A DNA stretch of 13,179 nt from an uncultured Anaerococcus sp. (lineage in GTDB: Bacteria > Bacillota > Clostridia > Tissierellales > Peptoniphilaceae): contig NZ_CALGYW010000089.1 in the NCBI RefSeq assembly GCF_937934665.1, forward strand, positions 1 through 13,179, written 5' to 3'. How positions within the stretch are numbered: the stretch's first letter is position 1; every line of letters begins with the position of its first letter. Shown piece after piece: positions 1 to 6,972 of the stretch. Under the pieces are notes generated by a model. That model had not been told where the DNA came from. It was given only the letters and a program-made list of their open reading frames with translations, and did not search any database. The translations under genes were made by a program, and so were the position numbers.

Positions 1-1708
1 AGTTTCATCCAAATTTATATGCTAAATAGGATTAAGATTTTAGTACAAAAGTCTATAAGTCTTGACCTTCTAGATTCTCTAACTATTGAGGAAAGTCCGA
101 TAATAAGCGCTAGAGGACCATCAGCTTTTTTATCATCGCTGTTTGGAGATGCCGAACAGATTTCTACAAGACTTTTTGCTGATAATATGTTTTTTGGGAT
201 AATAAGCATAATATCTGCGATAGTAATTTTATTTATATCCTATAGGTGGATGAAGATTTTTCCCTTGCTTATTCTCATTTCATACGTCATAGCGGGTCTT
301 GGCCTTTTTATTTTACAAAAAAGAAGGTCAGTAAATTTCAAAATATTAAGGGATGAGATAATGAAATTAAATCCTATAATGCTTGAGACTATCGAGAACA
401 AAACTTCCTTAATGAATAGTGGTAATTTTAACCAGAGGCGAAATTTTATAGAAGAAAAAATGGACGAAAGAGATGATAGTTTCAAAAAGGTCTTGGTCTA
501 CGAAGAGATGGCTGGTGGTTTTATCGATACGATAAAACACCTAGCTTTGATAGTATTTTTTATCCTTGCTATGTTTGAAATAAAGAGGAAAAATCTACAA
601 ATTTCAAGTTTTATAGCCCTTAATTTTTATTTTGAAACAATCTTTATGCCCCTTTATTTTGTAAGAAATTTTTACGATACTAAGACAAGTGTGAATATGC
701 TTTATAATAGAAACAAGACATCTTATGAGGCGAAATCTAAGCTTAATATCCCAAAAAGAATTGACTATAAAATAGAAAATCTTACTTTAAAGTATGATGA
801 CAGAGTACTTCTTGATGAGATTTCTATTAAGCTTGATAAGGTCTATGGGATTGTTGGCTTATCTGGCGAAGGTAAGTCATCTCTTTTTAATCTTTTGTTA
901 GGAAATGAAAAAGCGAGCCAAGGAATAGTTTTAGTTGGAGATAAAAACGTTAGTGAATTAGATCTTAATATGAGGCTGGCACTTTTTAGGTTCTATCCTC
1001 AAGAAAATGAAATTTTTGATGATGACCTTGCTTATAATATCACTTTTGGCAAAAAAAAGGCTGACAGAAAGTGAGTATAGGAAAAAAGAAAAAGAAATAA
1101 ATGATTCACTTCTAAAAATTAGAAAAGGTGAATTTGATGAAAACTATAAGCTAATCATAAATACTCTAACAAGCTCGAAAAACCATGATACTGATAATGA
1201 ATTAAGAAGTGATTTTATTAAAAATCTTTTGGAAATGGATCAAAAGGGAATATCAGATCTCGCTGGACTTATTCTTTCTCATAATTTTTATATTGGTAAA
1301 GACTATGATAAATTGATAGAAAAATTAAATATTTCCCACCTAAAAGGGAGGAAGCTCGGTCAAAGAGGAAAGAAAATATCCGGTGGAGAAAAGGAGAGAA
1401 TTGCTCTTGCAAGGCTATTACTTTTAAAAACCAAGGCGGCATATCTCATAGATGAGCCTTTCACAAGCCTTGATCTAATCAGTGAAAAGGAAGCTTCTGA
1501 TATTTTAAAATCTTATCTTGAAAATGAGAAAGGGCTCATAATTTCCCATAAAATCGACCTATTAAATAAATTAACAGATGAAATTATTGTTATAAATAAG
1601 GGAAAAATAGAAGCTATTGGCAAGCACGACAAACTTTTAAAGGACTCAGAAGTTTATAAAAAATTATACGAAGAATATCTTAAAAAATTTGCGAAAGAAA
1701 ATAAATAA
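1..1708 (+). pseudogene. ABC exporter (permease-ATPase), 5' partial, frameshifted
   Basis: The reading frame is already open at base 1, so the true start lies upstream. The first frame runs to a stop at 1072-1074, and the rest continues one frame over to 1708. The first part has hydrophobic segments of an ABC type-1 membrane domain (about 190-240, 270-310 and 530-590), then an ATPase with Walker A GLSGEGKSS (856-882) and a Q-loop (YPQEN, near 1000). The second part has the signature ISGGE (near 1375-1391), Walker B YLIDEP (near 1440-1458) and the H-loop His (1547-1549). All nucleotide-binding motifs are present, so only the frame break at the A8 run 1051-1058 stops a full product; seven As would restore the frame. 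About 106 residues lie between NITFG and the signature, where roughly 45 is usual. Substrate unknown. The break may be an assembly error, slippage or true decay. Confidence 0.8.
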
Positions 1709-1710
1709 GA

Positions 1711-1745
1711 AAAAATCTCGGAAAGTTTTAAATTCCGAGATTTTT
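1711..1745. terminator. Bidirectional hairpin terminator
   Basis: A perfect 13-bp stem pairs 1711-1723 with 1733-1745 around a 9-base loop. A-rich and T-rich flanks give a U-tract on both strands. It sits between the stop of the plus-strand ABC gene (1708) and the stop of the minus-strand MFS gene (1749), so one hairpin probably serves both converging genes. Confidence 0.85.
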
Positions 1746-1748
1746 GTT

Positions 1749-2909
1749 TTACACTCTTCTAAAGGATCTGACGCTTAGGTATTCGTAGAAGTAGACTGCG
1801 AAAAAGCCTAAATATAGGACTGCAAAGCCCATAAAGGCTGTTGTTGGACCCTGTAGATTAAATATTAAATTAAGAGCATTTAGAAAGCTTGATGCCAAAA
1901 ATCCTCCTATATTACATCCTACAAAGATTAGGTTATTTATTATCCTTGATGATGAGGACCTTGTTACCCTTGCCACTTCTGCGAATATATATGGAAAGCA
2001 GAGGCTTTGAGAGATAGCTGTTAGGGCCATGGCTAGCATGTAGACGTAGACATTTTCTCCAAAGATACTTAGGATAATATTTGTAAGGACATAAAGGATA
2101 AGGCCAAGTAGGATTGTTTTAGACCTTAGTTTTCTATTTATCTTTCCAAAGAAAAATCCAGTTATCATTCCACAAAGGGGCAGGACCATGGTTAGCATAT
2201 TGATATTAACTTCTTGGCCCAAACTTCTTGTGGCTACAGTTGAAAACCTAATTGTAACAGCTGTTGTATCCATAACCATAATCCCTGCAAAGACCATAAA
2301 AAATATGGTTTGGAGGGTAATCCTAAATTTTTCATCAGCTAGGTTTATGGGATGGACTACATTTTCTACAGTGAGGTTAAAAAATATCAAAACTAAAAAT
2401 GCCAGGGCGTAGGTTAAAAATACTAGTTGCCAGGAAATTTTCATGATAAGACCTGCTATAAATAAAAGGGTCATAAGACCTATATATTCAAAGGAGTTTC
2501 TAATGCCGTGAAGTCCTGCAGCCTCATCTCCCTTGTAGAAGATATTTATAAGGCTTGCTGAGTGACCGTTATAAAGGCCAACACCAAAACCTAACATAAG
2601 CCTTGATAGGAAGATAGATAGGTAAGTTCTTGATAAAAGAGGCAGGAAGGCAGATGTGCCCACTAAAAAAAGCCCCAAGCTTACGCATTTTTTGATGCCA
2701 ATTTTTTGGCTAATGGGTTCGCTTAAAAGGATTGCGATGATGGTTGTTATAGATGGAAGGCTAACTAAAAATTCTGCTTGAGCAAGTGTTAGGCCTAGCT
2801 CATCTTTTATAAAGATTAAGGCTCCACTTATAATGGCATTTACAGCCAAAAAAATAGAGATTGATAAGATCCCCTGTTTTCTAAATCTGTGCTTATTCGA
2901 TTTTTCCAT
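1749..2909 (-). CDS. Major facilitator superfamily transporter
   Basis: A 386-residue polytopic membrane protein with about twelve hydrophobic segments and the size of a single-domain MFS carrier. The loop after the second helix (SEPISQKIGIKKC) resembles the MFS motif-A loop. The segment RLMLGFGVGLYNGHSASL fits the glycine-rich fourth-helix region of the family. An ATG at 2975 would give 22 more residues, but the ATG at 2909 is preferred because GGGAGGTGG (2911-2919) lies just before it and the hydrophobic part begins soon after. It stands alone, convergent with the ABC gene and downstream of the terminator of the acetyltransferase gene, so it needs its own promoter in 2920-2985; TATTAT just before the ribosome site is a possible -10. 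The substrate cannot be read from the sequence. Confidence 0.85.
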   Translation of the reverse strand: MEKSNKHRFRKQGILSISIFLAVNAIISGALIFIKDELGLTLAQAEFLVSLPSITTIIAILLSEPISQKIGIKKCVSLGLFLVGTSAFLPLLSRTYLSIFLSRLMLGFGVGLYNGHSASLINIFYKGDEAAGLHGIRNSFEYIGLMTLLFIAGLIMKISWQLVFLTYALAFLVLIFFNLTVENVVHPINLADEKFRITLQTIFFMVFAGIMVMDTTAVTIRFSTVATRSLGQEVNINMLTMVLPLCGMITGFFFGKINRKLRSKTILLGLILYVLTNIILSIFGENVYVYMLAMALTAISQSLCFPYIFAEVARVTRSSSSRIINNLIFVGCNIGGFLASSFLNALNLIFNLQGPTTAFMGFAVLYLGFFAVYFYEYLSVRSFRRV

Positions 2910-2985
2910 TTCCACCTCCCTTATCTTATTACACTTATAATACCCCCAAAAAATCCTATCTTCTAGATTGGGCAAATTATTAACA

Positions 2986-3014
2986 AAGAAAAGGACCTAA
3001 GTACAGTTAGGTCC
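2986..3014 (-). terminator. Rho-independent terminator of the GNAT gene
   Basis: On the minus strand, GGACCTAA pairs with TTAGGTCC (plus positions 2993-3000 and 3007-3014) around a 6-base loop, followed by TTTTCTTT. It begins 7 bases past the acetyltransferase stop codon and separates that gene from the MFS gene. Confidence 0.85.
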
Positions 3015-3020
3015 AATATT

Positions 3021-3299
3021 TTATCTCACATCTATATCCTTGTAAGAGTCGTCTTCGTCAAATTTCTTACGTACATAGGAGCAGGTTGGATAGATTTTCT
3101 TACCTTCTTTTTTGGCAAGACCTACCACTTCTTCTAAGAGTTTACCTGCAATTCCCTTGCCTCCATAAGATGGGTCTACCTCGGTATGGTAGATGTCTAT
3201 AACATCATCCTTTACTTGGTATTCGCAAAGGCCGATTGTTTTTTCTCCATCTTTTGCTTCAGACCTAGATTTTTCTTTATTTAGTTTGATTTCTATCAT
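3021..3299 (-). CDS. Small GNAT-family N-acetyltransferase
   Basis: A 92-residue cytoplasmic protein matching the short, single-domain GNAT-like family (COG2388/YidJ type) rather than a full-length GNAT enzyme. The core HTEVDPSYGGKGIAGKLLE (about residues 38-56) holds the acetyl-CoA pyrophosphate loop (GGKGIAG), and the later KKIYPTCSYVRKKF segment with its conserved Cys-Ser-Tyr is typical of this small family. Members would move an acetyl group from acetyl-CoA to an amine, but their natural substrates are mostly unknown. The start is fixed by GGGAGGTGAT directly upstream. It is transcribed alone, divergent from the membrane protein gene at 3404, and closed by its own terminator. Confidence 0.85.
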   Translation of the reverse strand: MIEIKLNKEKSRSEAKDGEKTIGLCEYQVKDDVIDIYHTEVDPSYGGKGIAGKLLEEVVGLAKKEGKKIYPTCSYVRKKFDEDDSYKDIDVR

Positions 3300-3316
3300 T
3301 ATATCACCTCCCTATA

Positions 3317-3346
3317 TTAATACCCATTTATATTTTTTATGGTAAA
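3317..3346 (-). promoter_or_regulatory. Possible promoter of the GNAT gene
   Basis: On the minus strand, TTTACC (plus 3341-3346) and TATTAA (plus 3317-3322) are spaced by 18 bases and lie just upstream of the ribosome site. Each box matches the sigma-A consensus at four of six bases. The divergent gene must also be driven from this interval; TAAAAT at 3353-3358 is a candidate -10 for it, without a good -35. Confidence 0.35.
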
Positions 3347-3403
3347 AATTTCTAAAATGTGGTAAATTATTAATGAGAGAGAAATTAAGAATTGGAGAAT
3401 ATT

Positions 3404-4153
3404 ATGAAAAGAGCATATAAATATTCATCTATATTATGGATATTAATTATAGTAGCTATTACAAATTATCTAATAGGAAGACTCATTCTTGCTATGGGTG
3501 ATGATAATTTTGTAGTGACATTCTTAGCTGACCTAATAACAGGGATAATTTCCTTTATATTTTCATTTTCTATTTCTAGTGGACTTATTAGAAATAGGAT
3601 GGGGTCAGTTGGAGATTACCTAAACCAGGTAAATTATTTAAATATGAAAGTCCTTACAGTTGGTTTTTTAATATCTGTGGCAAGGGCCATTGGTCAGTCA
3701 GTACTTACAGCAAGTGGAGCTATCAGCGTATTTTCAGCTATGGCTAACCCAAGTAATAGCGCAGTCTTTGCTATTGGGGCTGTTATCCTACCAATAATTG
3801 GCCTTATAATTATAGCACTTGTTGCTATATTCTTTGCCTATACTAATTTTTACCTAGCTGATCATTATGATACAGAAGATGGGGTAATGACAATTATAGG
3901 AAAGATTTTTAGCCAAGGTAAGAGACTTTTTAAAAAGACTTTGCTTTTGGGTCTAAAATGGGAAGGCATCCCACTTTTAGTCTATATCCTAAGTCTTGGA
4001 CTTTTGCTTTTGGTAAAAGATGAGTTTGTTGGTTGGGGCTTATTTGCATTTTTCACCCTAGCCTATGCCATAGTAGCTCTAATTATAGCTATAATATTTT
4101 TGGCAAGATTATCTGATATTTACTTAGATGATAAAATTGAAATTCAAGAATAA
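3404..4153 (+). CDS. Six-helix membrane protein, function unknown
   Basis: A 249-residue integral membrane protein. About six hydrophobic segments can be seen: residues near 10-32, 40-65, 85-105, 120-150, 180-205 and 210-238. The long glycine- and isoleucine-rich fourth segment runs into an aromatic stretch, and the tail is short and acidic. I do not recognise a catalytic motif. The layout recalls families of uncharacterised Firmicute membrane proteins such as DUF975, but this is only an impression. A TTG at 3392 would add four residues; ATG at 3404 is chosen because GGAG (3394-3397) sits six bases before it. The gene is divergent from the acetyltransferase, and the next element downstream is the structured RNA block. 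Confidence 0.75.
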   Translation: MKRAYKYSSILWILIIVAITNYLIGRLILAMGDDNFVVTFLADLITGIISFIFSFSISSGLIRNRMGSVGDYLNQVNYLNMKVLTVGFLISVARAIGQSVLTASGAISVFSAMANPSNSAVFAIGAVILPIIGLIIIALVAIFFAYTNFYLADHYDTEDGVMTIIGKIFSQGKRLFKKTLLLGLKWEGIPLLVYILSLGLLLLVKDEFVGWGLFAFFTLAYAIVALIIAIIFLARLSDIYLDDKIEIQE

Positions 4154-4160
4154 ATTTTGT

Positions 4161-4351
4161 GCTGTTGCAGAATGAATAAATCGTCCCAATATAATCATAG
4201 GGTCTCAAAGAGCCGACGGGCTTTTTTCTCGTAAAGTTTCGCCTCCATGAGCCAGTGGGCTGGAATTGGCCTTACGGCCTCAAGAGGCAAACTTTCAAAG
4301 AGAATCCTAGGTTGGTGGGAGGATAATCGCAATTTGCAACAGCCTTTTTTT
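4161..4351 (+). ncRNA. ssrS: Candidate structured RNA, 6S-like
   Basis: A 191-base block with no credible protein. Its ends are perfectly complementary: GCTGTTGCA (4161-4169) pairs with TGCAACAGC (4335-4343), followed by a T7 run (4345-4351), as in a small RNA released by its own closing stem. Inside, TCCCA pairs with TGGGA and TAGGGTCTC with GAGAATCCTA, leaving a bubble between them. Further in, AAAGTTT and GCCTC pair with GAGGC and AAACTTT, capped by small GC hairpins (AGCC/GGCT, GGCC/GGCC). A long rod with closing stem, internal bubble and about 190 nt is the architecture of 6S RNA, the regulator of sigma-A RNA polymerase. I identify it by shape and length, not by a recalled sequence match. 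It could be another small RNA or a leader. No clear promoter is seen upstream. Confidence 0.5.
4207..4227 (+). terminator. Terminator-like hairpin after the membrane protein gene
   Basis: AAAGAGCC (4207-4214) pairs with GGCTTTTT (4219-4226) around GACG, and six Ts follow the GGC. Alone this looks like an intrinsic terminator 54 bases after the stop at 4153. It also falls inside the proposed 191-nt RNA, where it would be a side hairpin. The two readings conflict, and the sequence alone does not settle it. Confidence 0.4.
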
Positions 4352-4402
4352 AGGAAAATTTATAAAATACTTAACAAGATATTATATATTTTATTGATTT
4401 TG

Positions 4403-4411
4403 TGCTATACT
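4403..4411 (+). promoter_or_regulatory. Candidate extended -10 promoter of the flavin reductase
   Basis: TGCTATACT is an extended -10 box (TG, one base, then TATACT) without a good -35. Transcription from it would start near 4418 and give a leader of about 90 bases. A second candidate is TTTGCA (4463-4468) with TATAAA (4487-4492), spaced 18 bases, which would start almost at the ribosome site. Confidence 0.4.
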
Positions 4412-4460
4412 AGGGGTAAGAAAGATGAGTAGAGATATCTTAATGTTGCAAGTATGAAAT

Positions 4461-4478
4461 TGTTTGCATATATAAACA
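4461..4478 (+). promoter_or_regulatory. Candidate operator dyad upstream of the flavin reductase
   Basis: TGTTT (4461-4465) and AAACA (4474-4478) form an inverted repeat with a central ATAT; 14 of 18 positions are symmetric. It overlaps the -35 box of the closer candidate promoter. It does not fit the Rex, FNR or CcpA consensus well, so the binding protein is unknown. Confidence 0.25.
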
Positions 4479-4508
4479 TTTTTACTTATAAAAATAAAGG
4501 AGGGTCTT

Positions 4509-6809
4509 ATGAAAAAATCTAAATTGTTGGCTTTGATGCTTATTGCAGGTTTTTCCCTAACTGCTTGTACAGTTGATACTGATAAAAAAGAAGAACCAAA
4601 GGAAGAAACAAAAGTAGAAGAGCAGGTTGAAGAAGTCAAAGAAGAGGAGAAGGAAGAAGGTAAGGATACTGATGAAAATAGTGAAAAAACAAAATTTACC
4701 TTCAAGCCAGGTACATACGAGGCAGAGGCAGATGGCTATAATGGACCTATGAAGGTCTCTGTTAAATTTAACGAGGATAAGGTTGAAGAAATAGAAGTAG
4801 TAGAAAACGTTGAAACAGACCACGTTGGTACCCCTGCCTTTGATATTGTAAAAGAAGATATTTTAAAGACAAATGGTACAGGTGTTGATAATGTATCAGG
4901 AGCAACAATCACATCAGCTGCCTTTAAATCAGCAGTTAATAAGGCGGCAGAAGAGGCAGAAGTAAGCGATCTTGACGCCTTTAAGAAAAACACAATAGAA
5001 GTAAGCCCGCAAGAAGCAATCGAAGAGACCTATGATGTGGTGGTTGTAGGTGCTGGCGGTGCAGGGGTTTCTGCAGCAGTGGAAGCAGCTCAAGCGGGAA
5101 ACAAGGTTGCCCTTGTGGAAAAAAACGTTGAAATCGGTGGTAATACTCTTGTTTCTGGTGGCCAATACCAATCTGTCATGCCATACCTTGTTTGGGATAA
5201 AGATGATCCAGATGCAACAGAAGGCGAACACAATGGCGAAAAATTTGAAAAAGTAAAATCAGATAACGGTAGGATTCATACCCTAGAGACAATTTATAAT
5301 TGGTCAGAAGAACCATTTGACGAAAAACTTGACGGAGAAGACTTTGTAATAGGAGATATAGAAGCCCTATCAAAAAGAGGTGTTCACGAAGAATACCTGC
5401 CTGTGCTTAAGGCTTTAAAAGAAGAAATCAAGGCCTATCTTGACTGGGCCAAACCACAACTAGAAGCTGGCAAGCAAGAAACTGACCTTACACTTTTCTC
5501 AACTATCAATCTCCATATTTTCCAAACCTACTATGGTGGTATAAGGCCAAACTTTGAAAAAACTAGCTGGGTTTATGGAAATGAGGGGCTAGTTAGCCAA
5601 TTCATAGAGGAAGGCCAGGAGATAAAACCATGGCTAAATGAAATGGGATCACAATTTGATGACTCTACCCAAAGAACCCTAATAGGTGGTTTGTGGCAAA
5701 GGCAAAACCAATTTATTGGCTCAGAAGTAAATGGAGAGATGGAAGAAGGTAGGTGGGCAACCTACTTTAGAGCGCCTATTCAAAAGTTTGAAGAGCTAGA
5801 TGAAGATAACAAAATCTACAGAAGAGCAGATGCCGAAAAGCTTATAGAAGAAGAGGGCAAAGTTGTAGGAGTTGAAGGAGAACTCTTTGACGGTACAGCC
5901 TTCACCCTTAAGGCAAATAAGGGAGTTATCCTTGCAACAGGTGGCTACGCTGCAAATATCGAAAGAGTTAAGGAAACAAACGAGTATTGGGACCCAGAAG
6001 CCCTTGAAGGATCTTTAAAGACAACCAACAGAAATTCCCTAATGGGTGACGGTATAAGGATGGCAGAAGAGGTTGGAGCAGCGACAACAGGCGAAGGCTT
6101 TACCCAAATGATGCCAATTTCCTGGATCCAAGACGGCAACCTTGCCTTTGGTGGTGGTGAAGATGTAATCTATATTTCACCAAAAACAGGCAAGAGGTAC
6201 GTAGATGAGTCTGCAGAACGTGATGTTTTATCAAAGGGTGCCTTTGATAATGGTATAGAGATAAACGGCACCAAGGGTGTCTTTGTAGAAGTAGGTAATG
6301 TAGCAAGTCCTATTCCTGGACCATACCCATATGAGGATGAGGATGTCGATCTAAGGCAATATGTAAGAGAAATAGATGAGCTTGACGACCTCTTTAAAGA
6401 GCTAGAAATAGACCTTACAGGCCAGCAAATAGAAGATGCTATAAAAGAATACGACTCTTATGTAATGGGTGAGACAGAAAAGCTAGAAGTTTCAAAAGAA
6501 TCCTACAGGTCTCTAATCGGTGAAGCAGAAAAGGATGAAAATGGCAAATATAAACCAGATACCTACAAGATTGGCAAAATCAGAGTAAGGTTCCTAGCTC
6601 CATCAACCCACCATACCATGGGCGGACTTAAGGTTGATGATCACAGGAGAGTCCTAAACGCTGATGATAAGCCAATAGCAGGTCTTTATGCAGCAGGAGA
6701 AGTTACAGGCGGTATCCACGGCGGTAACAGGCTTGGGGGCAATGCCATAACAGAAATAATTGCTTCAGGTAGGACTGCAGCGAAAACTGTTGAAGAAGAT
6801 AATAAATAA
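4509..6809 (+). CDS. Surface flavin reductase (FMN-binding plus fumarate-reductase-type FAD domain)
   Basis: A 766-residue lipoprotein. A lysine-led signal peptide ends in lipobox LTAC (Cys20), followed by an acidic Lys/Glu linker to about residue 60. The FMN-binding domain (about 66-155) ends in DNVSGAT; Thr133 is the expected site where ApbE attaches FMN covalently. The FAD domain starts at 175 with the dinucleotide motif GAGGAG (181-186). Residues matching fumarate-reductase active sites are Arg571 (AERD), THHTMGG (700-706) and GGIHGGNRLGGNA with His737 and Arg741. The family passes electrons to an enoate such as fumarate, urocanate or a related acid outside the membrane. Fumarate reductases usually have QxHP where this has QMMP (533-536), so the acceptor may not be fumarate. 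The start is fixed by AGGAGG at 4498-4503. It is monocistronic, and no haem domain is present. Confidence 0.9.
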   Translation: MKKSKLLALMLIAGFSLTACTVDTDKKEEPKEETKVEEQVEEVKEEEKEEGKDTDENSEKTKFTFKPGTYEAEADGYNGPMKVSVKFNEDKVEEIEVVENVETDHVGTPAFDIVKEDILKTNGTGVDNVSGATITSAAFKSAVNKAAEEAEVSDLDAFKKNTIEVSPQEAIEETYDVVVVGAGGAGVSAAVEAAQAGNKVALVEKNVEIGGNTLVSGGQYQSVMPYLVWDKDDPDATEGEHNGEKFEKVKSDNGRIHTLETIYNWSEEPFDEKLDGEDFVIGDIEALSKRGVHEEYLPVLKALKEEIKAYLDWAKPQLEAGKQETDLTLFSTINLHIFQTYYGGIRPNFEKTSWVYGNEGLVSQFIEEGQEIKPWLNEMGSQFDDSTQRTLIGGLWQRQNQFIGSEVNGEMEEGRWATYFRAPIQKFEELDEDNKIYRRADAEKLIEEEGKVVGVEGELFDGTAFTLKANKGVILATGGYAANIERVKETNEYWDPEALEGSLKTTNRNSLMGDGIRMAEEVGAATTGEGFTQMMPISWIQDGNLAFGGGEDVIYISPKTGKRYVDESAERDVLSKGAFDNGIEINGTKGVFVEVGNVASPIPGPYPYEDEDVDLRQYVREIDELDDLFKELEIDLTGQQIEDAIKEYDSYVMGETEKLEVSKESYRSLIGEAEKDENGKYKPDTYKIGKIRVRFLAPSTHHTMGGLKVDDHRRVLNADDKPIAGLYAAGEVTGGIHGGNRLGGNAITEIIASGRTAAKTVEEDNK

Positions 6810-6829
6810 GGATTATTAAGCAAAAAGTG

Positions 6830-6858
6830 TACTGGGCCTAGGCCTGGTATATTTTTTT
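6830..6858 (+). terminator. Terminator of the flavin reductase
   Basis: TACTGGGCC (6830-6838) pairs with GGCCTGGTA (6841-6849), including two G-T pairs, followed by TATTTTTTT. The 2-base gap means the top pairs open into a larger loop. It lies 20 bases after the stop codon. Confidence 0.8.
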
Positions 6859-6871
6859 GAAAATTTTTAAC

Positions 6872-6942
6872 AAAAGTATATCCACTTGATATTTTTTTGT
6901 AAATCTCAACTCCTAAAAATTTAAAAAAAGAGGTATACTTTT
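6872..6942 (+). repeat. Inverted repeat flanking and entering the pot promoter
   Basis: AAAAGTATATCC (6872-6883) and GGTATACTTTT (6932-6942) are inverted copies differing by one extra base. The right arm fills the promoter spacer immediately before the TATAAT box, where a bound repressor would block polymerase. The right arm is also part of a smaller dyad, AAAAAG-N7-CTTTTT (6925-6943). Confidence 0.45.
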
Positions 6943-6948
6943 TATAAT
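6920..6948 (+). promoter_or_regulatory. Promoter of the potABCD operon
   Basis: A perfect TATAAT at 6943-6948 lies 17 bases after TTTAAA (6920-6925), which matches four of six -35 bases. Transcription would begin near 6955, leaving a leader of about 18 bases that carries the ribosome site GGGGGTGG (6959-6966). Confidence 0.65.
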
Positions 6949-6972
6949 GATAAAATGTTGGGGGTGGTCAAA

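Noticed and set aside
4161..4351. A riboswitch or T-box upstream of the flavin reductase
   Set aside because: I could not find the conserved cores of T-box, cobalamin, SAM, FMN, TPP, lysine or glycine classes, and a U-run plus a separate promoter candidate lie between it and the gene.
4247..4432. A 61-codon plus-strand frame starting MSQWAGIG
   Set aside because: It lies across the structured RNA block, has no ribosome site, and its composition follows the RNA stems, so it is not a credible protein.
4424..4456. A 10-codon upstream frame in the flavin reductase leader (MSRDILMLQV)
   Set aside because: There is no clear ribosome site and no regulatory codon pattern, so a leader-peptide claim is not supported.
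4391..4993. Minus-strand frames rich in Ser and Phe opposite the flavin reductase start
   Set aside because: They mirror the Lys/Glu-rich linker on the other strand and have no ribosome sites.
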